A stretch of 64,000 nt of DNA from an uncultured bacterium (lineage in GTDB: Bacteria; Cyanobacteriota; Vampirovibrionia; Gastranaerophilales; Gastranaerophilaceae), in contig CASGCE010000008.1 in the NCBI GenBank assembly GCA_949299935.1, positions 27,163 to 91,162 of the forward strand, read 5' to 3'. Both the position numbers and the translations under genes were made by a program. Of this stretch, positions 9,244 through 20,376 are shown piece by piece (the stretch's first letter is position 1; every line of letters begins with the position of its first letter). Below the pieces are notes generated by a model, which saw only the letters and a list, made by a program, of their open reading frames with translations, made no database searches and had not been told where the DNA came from.

Positions 9244-9749
9244 TTACATAAAAACTATTACCGGAACAAAGTACTTTCTTGTACCGACAAGAAAGTACCC
9301 CAAGAAACTCTCGACCGGAACTACACTCGCTAATCATTACTATAACTCAACCCAAGCTCGCAAACTCGCTTCGCTCAGACAACGCTCGCTCTGTTGTTGT
9401 TTTGTTATGTAATGATTGCTCGTTCCGTTAAGGTCGAATTGTTTTTAAACTGCGCCTATAAACACGGCAAGGTTTGACTAAACTCCGCGATAGCGGAGTG
9501 AGCAATAACTGTAGCCGAAACAAACGTTAGAGGCGTGTACTGTTTGAGCGGTAAAAGTATTTGTGGTTAGAAAAGTTGATTATTTTTAAAGCGAGTTTAC
9601 ACGCCTTTATGTTGAGGCGTACAAGTTATTAGTGAACGCAGCGTGCGGTGGTTTTGTGCAACTTTTGCCACCAAAAGTTGCCGCCGTGCGCGCAGCACTT
9701 AACCTCATCTTTTAAATTAAACATGGGTTCAGTAATAGTTTTTATGTAA
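9244..9749. repeat. non-coding structured element with terminal inverted repeats
   Basis: The gene-free stretch 9160-9798 holds this element of about 506 bp. Its ends are an 18-bp perfect inverted repeat, TTACATAAAAACTATTAC at 9244-9261 and its complement at 9732-9749. Inside are nested hairpins: a 12-bp stem with a 4-nt loop at 9271-9298; an imperfect long stem pairing 9311-9340 with 9409-9437 (TCGACC, GGAAC and AATCATTAC arms); a 7-bp stem at 9482-9499; AGGCGTGTA/TACACGCCT near 9531 and 9597; and a 9-bp stem around 9659-9682. The sequence is visibly richer in G and C than its surroundings and has no open frame above 60 codons. A MITE-like non-autonomous element fits best; a target duplication was not seen. 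Confidence 0.6.
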
Positions 9750-9798
9750 ACTATCTGCAAAATAAAATCCAGAAATCTATAAGATTTGTAAGCTCTAA

Positions 9799-9960
9799 TT
9801 AATCTTCCGGTATATAAAAATCTGCCTTTGCGAGTAATTCTCGGGTATGTTCGTAGCAGCAGCTGTTCTTACAGATTTGTTGATATTCTTGAACTATGCT
9901 AATCACGTCATCTACACTCATTTTTATTAATCTTCTTTCACCTTCAATTATTCTTGCCAT
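9799..9960 (-). CDS. hypothetical small protein, 53 aa
   Basis: Begins at MARIIEGERR, which has AAAGGAAC seven bases upstream; the frame extends 11 codons further without a better site. The protein has a KNSCCYEH segment with paired cysteines in the middle and an acidic C-terminus. No family is recognised. It sits between the structured repeat element and the DUF3137 gene, on the same strand as the latter and 95 bp downstream of it. Confidence 0.5.
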   Translation of the reverse strand: MARIIEGERRLIKMSVDDVISIVQEYQQICKNSCCYEHTRELLAKADFYIPED

Positions 9961-10055
9961 AAAAGTTCCTTTCTTTATTACTTTATACGGCAAAAAATTC
10001 CCTAAACCTTTGCAAAATCAGCTATTTTGTTTAAAAATCTCTTTTGTAATTTGAC

Positions 10056-11132
10056 TTATAATTTTATGTGTTCATCAAGTTTGAAATAGTCAACAAGTAT
10101 CAGAATTGATGCGATTTCGTTAAAAAATTTGGTTATTCTGTTTGGGTCATCCAGCCTCATAAATAAGTTCCCTATTTCAAACAGGTTTTTGTGTGTTGAA
10201 ATCGCAAACATTATTGTGTTATCAAAAAAAGAACATTTTGCTTTTTTAGCACCAAAAGCTGTATTCAGGTTATTAAATCTTTCCATAAATGCGGTTGTAA
10301 TTAAGTATCTTGCTTCCACCTGATCGGATGAATATACATTGAATTTCTTTTCGAATACTGGATCTTCAAGGTTAACTTCGTCCATTACTTCACCGTTCCC
10401 TTTTGAAAAGAATGTGAAAATCGCAATTATTGCAAGTGCTACCGCTGCTATAAGCAGGATTTTGAGCTCAGGGAATAAGTATATATATGCAAATAGGGGT
10501 AAAATGGAGCTGAAAAACATCCACTTGCCCATTCTGGCGGTATGCATATCCCATTTTGTAGTAATAATTGTTTTATTACGTATAGTTTTGTTTGATTCAA
10601 AATTTATTATGATTCCTTTGAATATTGTCCGTCTGCGACGATTTTTGCCGCTGCCTGTTTGGTTTACAAGTTTTGTTTCCGAAATTACAAAGTTAACCCC
10701 GTTATATTTACCTTTGAAAGAATCATCGTTGCTTCTTCTGTTATATCCAGCAAATAATTCGCTTTTCCCCAGTTCTTCATCTGTTATAAAAAATAGTCCA
10801 TTCCCCCATTCTACATCACCAAATACTTTTGTTAAACTGTGCATGCATTCTTTTTTTAGCATTTTTATAAAATTTTTATTCATATAATGTGGAATTGCTA
10901 TTGCAGCCAATCCAAGAATAAGACTCAAAATTTGACATACTATATCTGTTGCATCCTTTAGTGAATAATAAGATACCAATGCAAATGCGGCTATTACAAT
11001 TACTTCAATAAAAAAACAAAAGCTGAAGCTGCCTTTTCTTTTTTCTTCAAATTCAATAAGTGTTGGCAGAATTTCTTTATGATATACCTGATAAAATTCG
11101 CGTCTGTAATCGTCTATAGTTTTTTCTTTCAT
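10056..11132 (-). CDS. DUF3137 family membrane protein
   Basis: A 358-aa membrane protein that matches the DUF3137 family as I remember it: two hydrophobic helices near the N-terminus (about 38-60 and 64-84), a soluble segment, two more helices (about 206-244), and the conserved late motif DPVFEKKFNVYSSDQVEARYL about 60% along, followed by a stretch beginning AFMERF. The family is of unknown function and is often found in host-associated bacteria. There is no Shine-Dalgarno site; a TATAAT ends seven bases before the ATG. It lies downstream of, but apart from, the rpoBC operon, separated by a strong terminator. Confidence 0.75.
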   Translation of the reverse strand: MKEKTIDDYRREFYQVYHKEILPTLIEFEEKRKGSFSFCFFIEVIVIAAFALVSYYSLKDATDIVCQILSLILGLAAIAIPHYMNKNFIKMLKKECMHSLTKVFGDVEWGNGLFFITDEELGKSELFAGYNRRSNDDSFKGKYNGVNFVISETKLVNQTGSGKNRRRRTIFKGIIINFESNKTIRNKTIITTKWDMHTARMGKWMFFSSILPLFAYIYLFPELKILLIAAVALAIIAIFTFFSKGNGEVMDEVNLEDPVFEKKFNVYSSDQVEARYLITTAFMERFNNLNTAFGAKKAKCSFFDNTIMFAISTHKNLFEIGNLFMRLDDPNRITKFFNEIASILILVDYFKLDEHIKL

Positions 11133-11139
11133 ATACTAT

Positions 11140-11167
11140 ATTATATAAGATTTTTGTTTTTTGTATA
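11140..11167 (-). promoter_or_regulatory. possible promoter of the DUF3137 gene (leaderless)
   Basis: Read leftward: TATACA (4 of 6 to the -35 consensus), a 16-bp spacer and a perfect TATAAT, then seven bases to the ATG. Transcription would start at or next to the start codon. Confidence 0.45.
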
Positions 11168-11182
11168 TAATGTAAATAAATG

Positions 11183-11214
11183 AAAAAAGCCTCCGGATTT
11201 GGAGGCTTTTTTTG
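11183..11214 (-). terminator. rho-independent terminator after rpoC2
   Basis: The stem GCCTCC/GGAGGC with a six-base loop is flanked by A and T runs on both sides. Leftward it gives a hairpin followed by six U, 17 bases after the rpoC2 stop codon. The flanking A/T symmetry would let it work in both directions. Confidence 0.9.
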
Positions 11215-11230
11215 TTATTTTGAAGTATGA

Positions 11231-14200
11231 TTATTCATCTTCGTTATCGTCTAATGTGAAATCAGGAGCGCCGAACATGCCTTCAATTTCTTCCAAAATT
11301 GCAGACGGTTTTCTTGCCTGATTTCTTTGTGCTACTGCACGTTTTCTTGCTTCGCGTTCTTTTTCTTCGTTGGCGTTAGACAGATGGTGGAAGCCTGTAC
11401 CTGCAGGTATTAAACGTCCGATAATTACGTTTTCTTTCAAGCCTCTGAGCATATCTTTCTTACCGTCAACGGCAGCTTCTGTCAGGATTCTTGTTGTTTC
11501 CTGGAAGGAGGCTGCTGATATGAAGCTTTCGGTATTCAAAGAAGCCTTAGTAATACCCAACAACATGTATTCACAAGTTGCGGGGGTTTTACCGTCTTCT
11601 TCAACCTTTTTATTTGCTTCTTCAAAAGTTTGAAGCTCAATTAACTCACCTGGTAAAAGGTCAGTATCGCCTGCGTCAAGGACTCTTACCTTTTTAGTCA
11701 TCTGACGTACGATAATTTCGATATGTTTGTCTGCGATTTCTACACCTTGTGAACGGTATACACGTTGTACTTCGTCAACCAAGTATTGTTGTGCTGCCTC
11801 AACTCCGCAAAGTCTTATAACGTCATGCGGGTTCAACGGACCGCTTGTCAGTGGCTGTCCTTTTGTTATTTTCTGCTTGTCGTGGACTATAATATTTGCG
11901 TCGATTGCATATTTTATTTCCACTCTGCCGTTATCATTTACCAGGTATAATCTTGGTAAATCTTCATCGGTTTCAATTTCAGCAAAACCGTCTTCTTCGG
12001 CAAGAATTGCACAATCTTTAGGCTTACGGCCTTCAAGAAGCTCCTCAACCCTTGGCAAACCTTGTACGATGTCGCCGGTTTTTTGTCTTTCAAATACCAA
12101 TGTAGCAAGCATATCACCTCGAAGTACCAATGCACCTGATTCTACTTGTAGCATTGTACCAGGGCTGATTAGGTAGGGTCTTCCGGTTCTCACAACAATT
12201 TCGCCTTTATTTACGGCCACTACCTGACCCGATACAGGTGAGGTTTCTCCGCTTGATGAAATTATTGAGTCGGTTTTTATAAAATTACCTTTTTTCACGC
12301 TTGCACTTGATTTAATTTTAATAACTTCCTCATAATTTTTACTTGTTAACAAAAGGCGTCTGTTATCTGTTTTATTTTCATTAATTGATGCCACACCTTC
12401 ATTTATTGCTAAGACTTGTGTTTTTGCAATAGGAGTTTTAGGTTCAATTGTCTGACCGTCTTTAACAAGCAATTCTGTCTGAAGTGCTGATAAAAGCTTA
12501 GAATTACCTTCAAATTCTCGGCGGACAATCAGGTTTTCAAGAACTACAATTCTCAAATTACCTTTTTCATCCAATTCTACCATACCTTTTAAGTGTGATA
12601 AGTAACCTTGCATTTGAAGTACAAGACTTGTTCTTGTAATTGTCGAACCGTCGAGATTTCTTACTCTTGCGCCATCTTTGTATTGAAGTTGAGTTACAGG
12701 GACTATATCTATTAACTCATCAGTTGTATTAAATTTAATAGAAACGTCCTTTTGTTGGACATCCAATACCTGTACAGGTCTTACCAAGATTTGTATAGGC
12801 TGATTAGAGATATTATCTTCATCCAAAGTGAGATTTGCATCAAGTTCTTCGTCTAAATCATCTATTTCTAGCTCGTCCAAAGATGAATCCATAATGGTCA
12901 CGATGGAAGTTTCTTTAGCCTTGATACCGTCAGCAATTAAGGTACCCTTTTTAACTATTTCGCCTTCATCCACTTTTAATTCCGAAACGCTTGGTAAAGT
13001 ATGAATTTGTCCGGGTCTTACGGTAATTTCGTGGATTATATCGTTGTACTCTTTGAATTCAACGATACCGTCGATGTGGCAATAAACATCTTTTACGACC
13101 TCAGTACCGGCTGTAACGTATGTTCCGTTGTCTACCATTTTTAATGAACTATCTTTTGAAATTTGGTGGATTTCTTCGGGAATAAATACAACTTTGCCGG
13201 GCTTAGTAATAATCTGATTTTCATCAACTTCAACATCAACGTATCTGATTTCACCTGAGCTTGTAACGGAGCATTCTTCATCCAAAAGCTCTGCTATAAT
13301 CATCCCGTTTTCTACCGTTGTATCCACGGGTGCTTTTACTATGTATTTTTCACCAGTTTTCTTTACTGTCCATAATTGTTCTTTTTTAGTTTGTTCAAAA
13401 GTTGCATTTTCGGGCATCAAGGAAGCTATTACGATTGTAATTTCCTTACCTTGGACTATTTTTTTAATTTTTTTGCCTTCAAAATTAACATTTTCGATAA
13501 CCAAATCTTCACCAAATCGGACTTCTCCTCCGTGTTCAGAAATAGTCAAAGTTTCAGCAAGTTTTTCACCTTCCTTAATCTTTTGGCCATCTTTTACGAT
13601 TACTTTAGAGCCGCCCGGCAGGTTATAGACATCGCCTCCAAGAACCCAGATTACGCCTTGTTTATTTGTAGTTCTTGAGATATTGCCTTGTCTGTCTTTC
13701 TTTTCATCAGCTACAAAATCTTCATAGATAACTTCTCCGCTTAAGTCTGCGTTGATATCTTTAGTAGCTTTTTCAGTTAAACGTGAACCGTCGCCTTGTG
13801 AGGTTGGTTCATATGCAGCCAGAGTATATCCTTTTTCGACCTTCATACCGTTTGTAAAGAACACGGTTGAGCCTGCAGGGATGTGATATTTTTCTGTTCT
13901 TTTTGAACCTTTAACTTCAATATCGGCTTCGTAATTTGCGACATTAACGATATCTCCGTGACGTGTTCTTAATTCTCTTGTTTTAACATTAGATATAACT
14001 TCGCCGGCAGATTTTGCATCAACGTGTTTCATAGCGCCTGAACCTTTGAATACACCACCTGTGTGGAATGTTCTCATTGTAAGCTGTGTACCCGGTTCAC
14101 CGATTGACTGTGCGGCAATAATACCGATAGCTTCACCTACGTCAACGAGTTTTTGGGTAGTCATTGCCCATCCGTAGCATTTTTGGCAGATACCGTATTC

Positions 14201-15091
14201 AAGTCCGCAGGTCAAGCCTGATCTGACTTTTAGTTCTTGCAAGTTCAAATGTGCTATTTTTTTGATATCCTCACGATTTAGTGTTGTACCTGACTTAACA
14301 AGTACTGTTCCGTCTTTATCTTTAATATCCTCGGCTATTGTTCTTCCTAGTAACCTATCAATTAATGGTACAATAACTATATCTCCGTCCACGATAGGTT
14401 TCATGTTAATTGATTTTTTCGTATGACAGTCATCTGCTCTGATTATAACGTCTTGAGCAACGTCCACCAGACGTCTTGTTAAATATCCTGAATCGGCTGT
14501 TTTCAAAGCCGTATCTACCAAACCTTTACGTGCACCGTATGAGGAAATAATATATTCTGTTACGGATAAGCCCTCTTTAAAGTTTGATTTGATAGGCAAG
14601 TCGATAATTTGCCCCTGTGCATCAGCCATTAAACCACGCATACCAACCAATTGTGATACCTGTGATAAGTTACCTCTGGCACCTGAAAATGCCATCATGT
14701 AAACCGGATTTAATTTATCAAAATTTTCTACCACCTGTTCAGTTAATTTTGCGGTTGTTTCCGACCAGGTGTCGATAACTTTTGTATATCTTTCTACTTC
14801 AGTAATTTCACCTTTAAGGTATCTGTTTGTTGATTGTTCAATTTCTTTTTCAGCTTCTTGCAAAAGATCTTTTTTTGCAGGAGGCACTTGCAAATCTGCT
14901 ATCGAAATAGTTGTTCCTGATTTGGTTGCATATTTATAACCCAAGTTTTTCAAAGCGTTTGCAAGTTCTGCTGTTTTTGCTCCACCGTATTCCAAATACA
15001 TTTGCGCAAGCAAATTGTTTAATCCTTTTTTATCCATTTGTTTGTTAATGTATTCGGGTGTCTTTTTTTCATGAATGTATGTTGTTTCCAT
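11231..15091 (-). CDS. rpoC2: DNA-directed RNA polymerase subunit beta'' (RpoC2)
   Basis: The C-terminal part of the split beta' subunit. The start is the ATG with AAAGGGA upstream, 12 codons inside the longer frame. The early region carries the trigger-loop and zinc-site part of beta' (ADDCHTKK, LTCGLEYGICQKCYGW) and GEPGTQLTMRTFHTGG. The middle is a very long beta-rich stretch (about residues 360-950) matching the position of the large SI3 insertion of cyanobacterial RpoC2. The C-terminus returns to conserved beta' sequence (GLPRVEELLEGRKPKDCAI and the final clamp region). At 1286 aa it is close to cyanobacterial RpoC2. It follows rpoC1 after 47 bp and precedes a terminator. Confidence 0.96.
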   Translation of the reverse strand: METTYIHEKKTPEYINKQMDKKGLNNLLAQMYLEYGGAKTAELANALKNLGYKYATKSGTTISIADLQVPPAKKDLLQEAEKEIEQSTNRYLKGEITEVERYTKVIDTWSETTAKLTEQVVENFDKLNPVYMMAFSGARGNLSQVSQLVGMRGLMADAQGQIIDLPIKSNFKEGLSVTEYIISSYGARKGLVDTALKTADSGYLTRRLVDVAQDVIIRADDCHTKKSINMKPIVDGDIVIVPLIDRLLGRTIAEDIKDKDGTVLVKSGTTLNREDIKKIAHLNLQELKVRSGLTCGLEYGICQKCYGWAMTTQKLVDVGEAIGIIAAQSIGEPGTQLTMRTFHTGGVFKGSGAMKHVDAKSAGEVISNVKTRELRTRHGDIVNVANYEADIEVKGSKRTEKYHIPAGSTVFFTNGMKVEKGYTLAAYEPTSQGDGSRLTEKATKDINADLSGEVIYEDFVADEKKDRQGNISRTTNKQGVIWVLGGDVYNLPGGSKVIVKDGQKIKEGEKLAETLTISEHGGEVRFGEDLVIENVNFEGKKIKKIVQGKEITIVIASLMPENATFEQTKKEQLWTVKKTGEKYIVKAPVDTTVENGMIIAELLDEECSVTSSGEIRYVDVEVDENQIITKPGKVVFIPEEIHQISKDSSLKMVDNGTYVTAGTEVVKDVYCHIDGIVEFKEYNDIIHEITVRPGQIHTLPSVSELKVDEGEIVKKGTLIADGIKAKETSIVTIMDSSLDELEIDDLDEELDANLTLDEDNISNQPIQILVRPVQVLDVQQKDVSIKFNTTDELIDIVPVTQLQYKDGARVRNLDGSTITRTSLVLQMQGYLSHLKGMVELDEKGNLRIVVLENLIVRREFEGNSKLLSALQTELLVKDGQTIEPKTPIAKTQVLAINEGVASINENKTDNRRLLLTSKNYEEVIKIKSSASVKKGNFIKTDSIISSSGETSPVSGQVVAVNKGEIVVRTGRPYLISPGTMLQVESGALVLRGDMLATLVFERQKTGDIVQGLPRVEELLEGRKPKDCAILAEEDGFAEIETDEDLPRLYLVNDNGRVEIKYAIDANIIVHDKQKITKGQPLTSGPLNPHDVIRLCGVEAAQQYLVDEVQRVYRSQGVEIADKHIEIIVRQMTKKVRVLDAGDTDLLPGELIELQTFEEANKKVEEDGKTPATCEYMLLGITKASLNTESFISAASFQETTRILTEAAVDGKKDMLRGLKENVIIGRLIPAGTGFHHLSNANEEKEREARKRAVAQRNQARKPSAILEEIEGMFGAPDFTLDDNEDE

Positions 15092-15138
15092 TATATATTC
15101 CCTTTTTGTTATTTTATTACAAATCAATAAAACTATAT

Positions 15139-16848
15139 TTAAGCCAGAGCATTTTTAACTGTTTCGTTAAAAATTATTCTTCCGACTGTAGTTTCAATTC
15201 TTTCACCTTTGTCATTTCTTACAACTATCTTATCGTGTAAATCAATTACACCGACTTCAAGAGCCGAAATTGCATCTTGGAAGTTGTAGAAGTAACCTTT
15301 AGGTTCTTGTTCAGGATTTTTCAAGATAGTCAGGTAATACATACCAAGTACCATATCTTGAGAAGGTGTAATAATAGGCTTTCCGTTTGCCGGAGCCAGA
15401 ATGTTGTTTGTAGCAAGCATTAACATTCTTGCTTCTGTCTGAGCTTCAATTGAAAGCGGTACGTGAACAGCCATTTGGTCGCCGTCAAAGTCAGCGTTAA
15501 ATGCTGTACACACCAATGGGTGCAATTGAATTGCTCTGCCTTCAACAAGTTTAGGTTCAAATGCCTGAATACCTAATCTGTGCAAGGTTGGAGCACGGTT
15601 CAATAATACCGGGTGCCCGTCAATTACCTCTTCTAATATATCCCAAACTATCGCTTCGGAACGTTCAATTTTCTTTTTAGCCGATTTAATGTTTTGAACA
15701 TATCCTCTTTCGATAAGTTTATTGACTACAAATGGTTTAAACAATTCAATAGCCATTTCTTTTGGCAAACCGCATTGATTCAAGCTCAATTGCGGACCTA
15801 CTACGATAACCGAACGACCTGAGTAGTCAACACGTTTACCGAGCAAGTTTTGTCTGAAACGACCTTGTTTACCTTCAATGATATTTGATAATGATTTTAA
15901 TGCACGGTTGTTAGGACCAACAACGGTTCTTCCTCTGCGACCGTTATCAATCAATGCATCAACTGCTTCTTGCAGCATACGTTTTTCGTTTCTTACGATT
16001 ATTTCAGGAGCTCCCATTTCCAAAAGTCTTTGCAAACGGTTGTTTCTGTTAATTACGCGTCTGTATAAATCATTCAAATCCGATGTCGCAAAACGTCCGC
16101 CATCTAACTGTACCATCGGTCTTAAATCCGGTGGTGTTACAGGTAATACATCCATTATCATCCAGGTCGGATCCGTTTCGGATGATATTAGTGCATCAAG
16201 CAATCTTAATCGTTTAATCAGTTTGCTTTTTCTCTGTACTGATGTTATGTTGCCTGCTAATTCTGTTCTTATTTCTTCAGCCAATTCGTTTATGTTAATT
16301 TCTGACAACAATTCTTTTATGGCCTCTGCACCGATACCTACTTTTAATTCGGTTTCTTCATTTTCGGTGATGTAATCTTCGTATTCTTCTTCACCCAGCA
16401 ATTGCAATTTCTTAAATGGGCTTTCTCCGGGTTCTATTACTACGTAGTTGTTGAAGTAAATTACCTGTTCCAGATCTTTCAAAGTCATATCCAACAGTAA
16501 ACCAAGGTATGATGGAATACCTTTTAAAAACCAAATATGTGATACCGGAGCCGCGAGTTTGATATGTCCCATTCTGTGACGACGGACTTTTGAATCCGTA
16601 ACTTCAACACCGCAGCGTTCGCAGATAATGCCTTTGTGTCTTACTCTTTTATATTTACCGCAATAGCATTCCCAATCCTTTGTCGGTCCGAAAATTCTTT
16701 CGCAGAACAGACCGTCTCTTTCAGGCTTCAAGGTTCGGTAATTTATTGTTTCCGGTTTTGTTACTTCACCGTAGGACCATTTCAAAATCCTTTCCGGTGA
16801 AGCTATACTTATTCGTATATAGTCAAAATAATCTATGCTTGTTGACAT
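15139..16848 (-). CDS. rpoC1: DNA-directed RNA polymerase subunit gamma (RpoC1)
   Basis: The N-terminal part of the split beta' subunit, 569 aa, somewhat shorter than cyanobacterial RpoC1. The clamp zinc site is [19 protein letters not shown] near residue 60, and the catalytic Mg-binding motif [12 protein letters not shown] is near residue 450. The frame ends at NETVKNALA and has its own stop; rpoC2 restarts with its own ribosome binding site, so this is a true split and not a frameshift. AAAAGGAG lies before the ATG. A hairpin at 16867-16885 separates it from rpoB. Confidence 0.96.
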   Translation of the reverse strand: MSTSIDYFDYIRISIASPERILKWSYGEVTKPETINYRTLKPERDGLFCERIFGPTKDWECYCGKYKRVRHKGIICERCGVEVTDSKVRRHRMGHIKLAAPVSHIWFLKGIPSYLGLLLDMTLKDLEQVIYFNNYVVIEPGESPFKKLQLLGEEEYEDYITENEETELKVGIGAEAIKELLSEININELAEEIRTELAGNITSVQRKSKLIKRLRLLDALISSETDPTWMIMDVLPVTPPDLRPMVQLDGGRFATSDLNDLYRRVINRNNRLQRLLEMGAPEIIVRNEKRMLQEAVDALIDNGRRGRTVVGPNNRALKSLSNIIEGKQGRFRQNLLGKRVDYSGRSVIVVGPQLSLNQCGLPKEMAIELFKPFVVNKLIERGYVQNIKSAKKKIERSEAIVWDILEEVIDGHPVLLNRAPTLHRLGIQAFEPKLVEGRAIQLHPLVCTAFNADFDGDQMAVHVPLSIEAQTEARMLMLATNNILAPANGKPIITPSQDMVLGMYYLTILKNPEQEPKGYFYNFQDAISALEVGVIDLHDKIVVRNDKGERIETTVGRIIFNETVKNALA

Positions 16849-16866
16849 TAGTTTCTCCTTTTATTG

Positions 16867-16885
16867 GCGGGGATATTATCCCCGC
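16867..16885 (-). other. RNA hairpin between rpoB and rpoC1
   Basis: GCGGGGAT-ATT-ATCCCCGC, an 8-bp perfect GC-rich stem with a 3-nt loop, in the 48-bp gap between rpoB and rpoC1. No U tract follows in the direction of transcription; instead the rpoC1 Shine-Dalgarno site comes about 7 bases later. It may be an RNA processing site or control rpoC1 translation. Confidence 0.65.
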
Positions 16886-16896
16886 TTAAATTATTT

Positions 16897-19800
16897 CTAA
16901 AGATCACCGAAAGTTGTCGGTGTTTCAAAGAAGTTGATATTCAACAACTCTGAATCTATATCTGATAATGTGCGTTTTGGTGCTGATTTTCTCAAATCAT
17001 CCATATCGCTCATTAAGTCGACTTCTTCACCGTCTTTTTTCGCTACTGTAATATCCAAACCGATACTTTGCAATTCTCTTACAAGTACCTTAAACGATTC
17101 AGGAATGCCGGGTCTTGGGATATTATCGCCTTTTACGATTGATTCGTAAGCTCGGTTTCTGCCGTTTACATCATCGGATTTGATTGTTAACATTTCCTGT
17201 AATGTATAAGCAGCACCGTATGCTTCCAATGCCCATACTTCCATTTCTCCGAATCTTTGTCCGCCGAATTGTGCCTTACCGCCTAAAGGTTGTTGAGTTA
17301 CCAATGAGTATGGCCCTGTTGAACGTGCGTGAATTTTGTCGTCAACCAGGTGGACAAGTTTTAGGATGTATGAAAGTCCTACTGCAACCGGTTCATCAAA
17401 CGGTTCACCTGTTCTTCCGTCGATAAGTCTTACTTTACCGTCTTCTGTTACCCAATCGCATCCGCTTTCTTTAATACCTTTCAATAATTCATATTTTGTT
17501 GCGATTTCTGATTGAGCTTCACCGTACATTTCATCGAATGAAGGTGCTTCGTAGTAGTTTCCTGTTAAATATGCTGCCAAACCAAGCAATAACTCGTAAG
17601 TTTGACCAACGTTCATACGTGAAGGAACACCAAGCGGGTTCAACACGATATCAACAGGTGTACCGTCCGGCATAAACGGCATATCTTCCTTCGGTAAAAT
17701 ACGTGATACGATACCTTTGTTACCGTGACGTCCTGAAAGTTTATCACCAACTGAAACTTTACGTTTTTGTGCTATGTAAACTCGGATTACGGTATTTGCA
17801 CCCGGCGGCAATTCGTCGCCTTTTTCTCTGTCAAACACCTTAACGTCGATAACGCGGCCGCCTTCGCCGTGGGGAACCCTTAAAGAGTTATCTTTTACAT
17901 CTCTTGCTTTTTCAGCAAAGATTGCTCTTAAAAGTTTTTCTTCAGGCGGATGTTCAGATTCACCTTTTGGTGTAACTTTACCGACTAATATATCGTCTGC
18001 ATAAACTCTTGCACCGATACGGACAATCCCGCGTTCATCCAAATGTCTCAACGCATCTTCTGACACGTTCGGAATTTCACGTGTAATTTCTTCCGGTCCG
18101 AGTTTTGTTTGTCTTGCGTCTATTTCCAATTTTTCAATGTGAATTGATGTGAAAATATCATCGTGAACGCATCTTTCTGATAACAAGATGGCATCTTCGA
18201 AGTTGTAACCTTCCCAAGGCATATACGCCACTATTACGTTTTTGCCCAATGAAAGCTCTCCGCCGCATGTTGATGCACCGTCTGCAATCACATCGCCAAC
18301 TTTTACCTTGTCGCCTTCATTTACTATCGGTCTTTGGTTAATGCACGTATCTTGGTTACTTCTTACGTATTTCATCAACTGATATACGTGAGGATTATTC
18401 TGTTTATCACGAATGATGATTTCTTCACCGACTACTTTTTCCACAGTCCCGTCAACATCTGATACTATTACCATACCTGAGTCTTTGGCTGCTCTTGATT
18501 CTAAACCCGTACCTACTACGGGTCTTTCCGTAATAAATAACGGAACTGCTTGACGCTGCATGTTTGAGCCCATTAGCGCACGGTTCGCATCGTCGTGTTC
18601 AATAAACGGAATCATTGATGTGGCAACTGATATTATCTGAATAGGACAAACTCCCACGTAGTCAACTTTCTTTGAATCACCCATTGTGAACTCTGAGTGG
18701 TATCGTACCGGTACATATTCATCTTTAAAGCTTCTGTCTTTATTTAATTGTACGTCCGCCGGCGCTACACGGAAGTTTTCATCTTCATCCGCTGTCAAGT
18801 AGTGTACTTCGTCCGTAACAATTCCGTCTTTTACCACAAAGAAAGGTGATTCTACAAATCCGTAGTCGTTTACTTTTGCGTGTGTTGCCAATGAACCTAT
18901 CAAACCTGCATTCGGACCTTCAGGTGTTTCAACAGGACAAATACGTCCGTAGTGTGACGGATGAATATCTCGAACTGCAAAACCTGCACGTTCTCTCATT
19001 AAACCGCCAGGTCCTAATGCTGAAATACGTCTTTTGTGTGTTAATTCAGCTAATGGGTTTGTTTGGTCCATGAATTGTGATAATTGTGAACTTCCAAAAA
19101 ATTCTTTCAATGAAGCAACTAATGGTTTAGTGTTCAACAAGTTCAACGGGGTTAATGTTTCTGAATCCTGCAGGGTCATTCTTTCTTTCACAATTCTTTC
19201 AATTCTTGAAAGACCTACTCTGAATTGGTTTTGTAACAATTCACCTACTGAACGGATTCTTCTGTTCCCCAAGTGGTCGATGTCATCCAATGTACCTTCG
19301 TCATATGTTAAATTAATCAGGTATTCAATCGATGCAACGATATCTTGAACTGTTAATGTTCTTTGGTTTTTCGGAATGTTTAAGTTCAATTTTTTGTTTA
19401 ACTTATAACGACCTACACGACCGATGTCGTATTTTTTCTCATCAAAGAAACGTGCTTCCAATATTGAACGCCCGCCTTGAGGAGATGCCGGATCGCCGGG
19501 TCTTAGTTTTTTGTATACTTCGATTAAGGCATCGTCTGTTGTTTCTGTTGTATCTTTGTCCAATGTCTTTTTCAAAAATTCAAAGTGCGTGAACAAAGTC
19601 TCCATTTCAGAAACGGTTATACCCATTGCCTTTAATAGAGTTGTTGCTAGGATTTTTCTGTTCTTGTCTATCTTAACATAGATTAAATCGTTGCTGTCTG
19701 TTTCTATTTTTAACCATGCTCCGCGGTTAGGTATCATTGTTGCATTGTATAATCTCTTTCCTGTTGGTGAAACTTCACGCTTGAAATATACTCCGGGCGA

Positions 19801-20214
19801 ACGCACTATCTGTGATACGATTACCCGCTCTGCTCCGTTTACAATGAATGTACCCTTGTCCGTCATTGTCGGTATATCACCTATGTATACCTCTTGTTCT
19901 TTGATTTCTCCGCTGTCACGGTTCACTAATCTTATCATGACACGCAATTGCTTCGCATATGTCGCATCGTGAATCCTTGCTTCTTCTACTGTATACTTTG
20001 CATTATCAAAAGTATAATTTGGCAAGAAGTGTAATTCTAATCTCCCGGTGTAGTCTTTTATCGGGCTGAAAGACAGTAATTCCTCCTTTAAACCCTCTTT
20101 TAAAAACCACTCGAAAGATTTCTTTTGCACTTCAATAAGGTCCGGTAAATCATCCAATCGAGTATGCGGAATACCCATTGGAGTTACTCTTTCTGCGTAT
20201 TTTGTCTTAGACAT
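16897..20214 (-). CDS. rpoB: DNA-directed RNA polymerase subunit beta
   Basis: The 1105-aa beta subunit, close in length to the cyanobacterial form and lacking the large enterobacterial insertions. Visible motifs include the rifampicin region ([20 protein letters not shown], then [10 protein letters not shown]), the [13 protein letters not shown] motif, [16 protein letters not shown], and the C-terminal [24 protein letters not shown] stands before the ATG. The gene begins its own transcription unit: the upstream gene is divergent, and rplJ/rplL are not adjacent. Confidence 0.97.
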   Translation of the reverse strand: MSKTKYAERVTPMGIPHTRLDDLPDLIEVQKKSFEWFLKEGLKEELLSFSPIKDYTGRLELHFLPNYTFDNAKYTVEEARIHDATYAKQLRVMIRLVNRDSGEIKEQEVYIGDIPTMTDKGTFIVNGAERVIVSQIVRSPGVYFKREVSPTGKRLYNATMIPNRGAWLKIETDSNDLIYVKIDKNRKILATTLLKAMGITVSEMETLFTHFEFLKKTLDKDTTETTDDALIEVYKKLRPGDPASPQGGRSILEARFFDEKKYDIGRVGRYKLNKKLNLNIPKNQRTLTVQDIVASIEYLINLTYDEGTLDDIDHLGNRRIRSVGELLQNQFRVGLSRIERIVKERMTLQDSETLTPLNLLNTKPLVASLKEFFGSSQLSQFMDQTNPLAELTHKRRISALGPGGLMRERAGFAVRDIHPSHYGRICPVETPEGPNAGLIGSLATHAKVNDYGFVESPFFVVKDGIVTDEVHYLTADEDENFRVAPADVQLNKDRSFKDEYVPVRYHSEFTMGDSKKVDYVGVCPIQIISVATSMIPFIEHDDANRALMGSNMQRQAVPLFITERPVVGTGLESRAAKDSGMVIVSDVDGTVEKVVGEEIIIRDKQNNPHVYQLMKYVRSNQDTCINQRPIVNEGDKVKVGDVIADGASTCGGELSLGKNVIVAYMPWEGYNFEDAILLSERCVHDDIFTSIHIEKLEIDARQTKLGPEEITREIPNVSEDALRHLDERGIVRIGARVYADDILVGKVTPKGESEHPPEEKLLRAIFAEKARDVKDNSLRVPHGEGGRVIDVKVFDREKGDELPPGANTVIRVYIAQKRKVSVGDKLSGRHGNKGIVSRILPKEDMPFMPDGTPVDIVLNPLGVPSRMNVGQTYELLLGLAAYLTGNYYEAPSFDEMYGEAQSEIATKYELLKGIKESGCDWVTEDGKVRLIDGRTGEPFDEPVAVGLSYILKLVHLVDDKIHARSTGPYSLVTQQPLGGKAQFGGQRFGEMEVWALEAYGAAYTLQEMLTIKSDDVNGRNRAYESIVKGDNIPRPGIPESFKVLVRELQSIGLDITVAKKDGEEVDLMSDMDDLRKSAPKRTLSDIDSELLNINFFETPTTFGDL

Positions 20215-20287
20215 TAAATTACCTCATTTTCATAAATGGTGTACGTACTAAACTTTTAAAATTTTTCTAACTTGAGGCTGTTAACCT

Positions 20288-20306
20288 TTTGCCGAAAATC
20301 GGCAAA
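20288..20306 (-). other. hairpin in the rpoB leader
   Basis: TTTGCCGA-AAA-TCGGCAAA, an 8-bp perfect stem with a 3-nt loop, about 75 bases before the rpoB start and inside the predicted leader. No U run follows on the transcribed strand, so it is not a standard terminator. Confidence 0.5.
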
Positions 20307-20376
20307 TATATATATTCTTAGGGGCTTTTGGGTTTTGAACACATACAACCCCCACTTTACTTTTGCATGTTACTTC

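Noticed and set aside
15092..15138. rpoC split as a frameshift or assembly error
   Set aside because: rpoC1 ends with its own stop and rpoC2 starts with its own ribosome site at the place where cyanobacterial-type genes are split.
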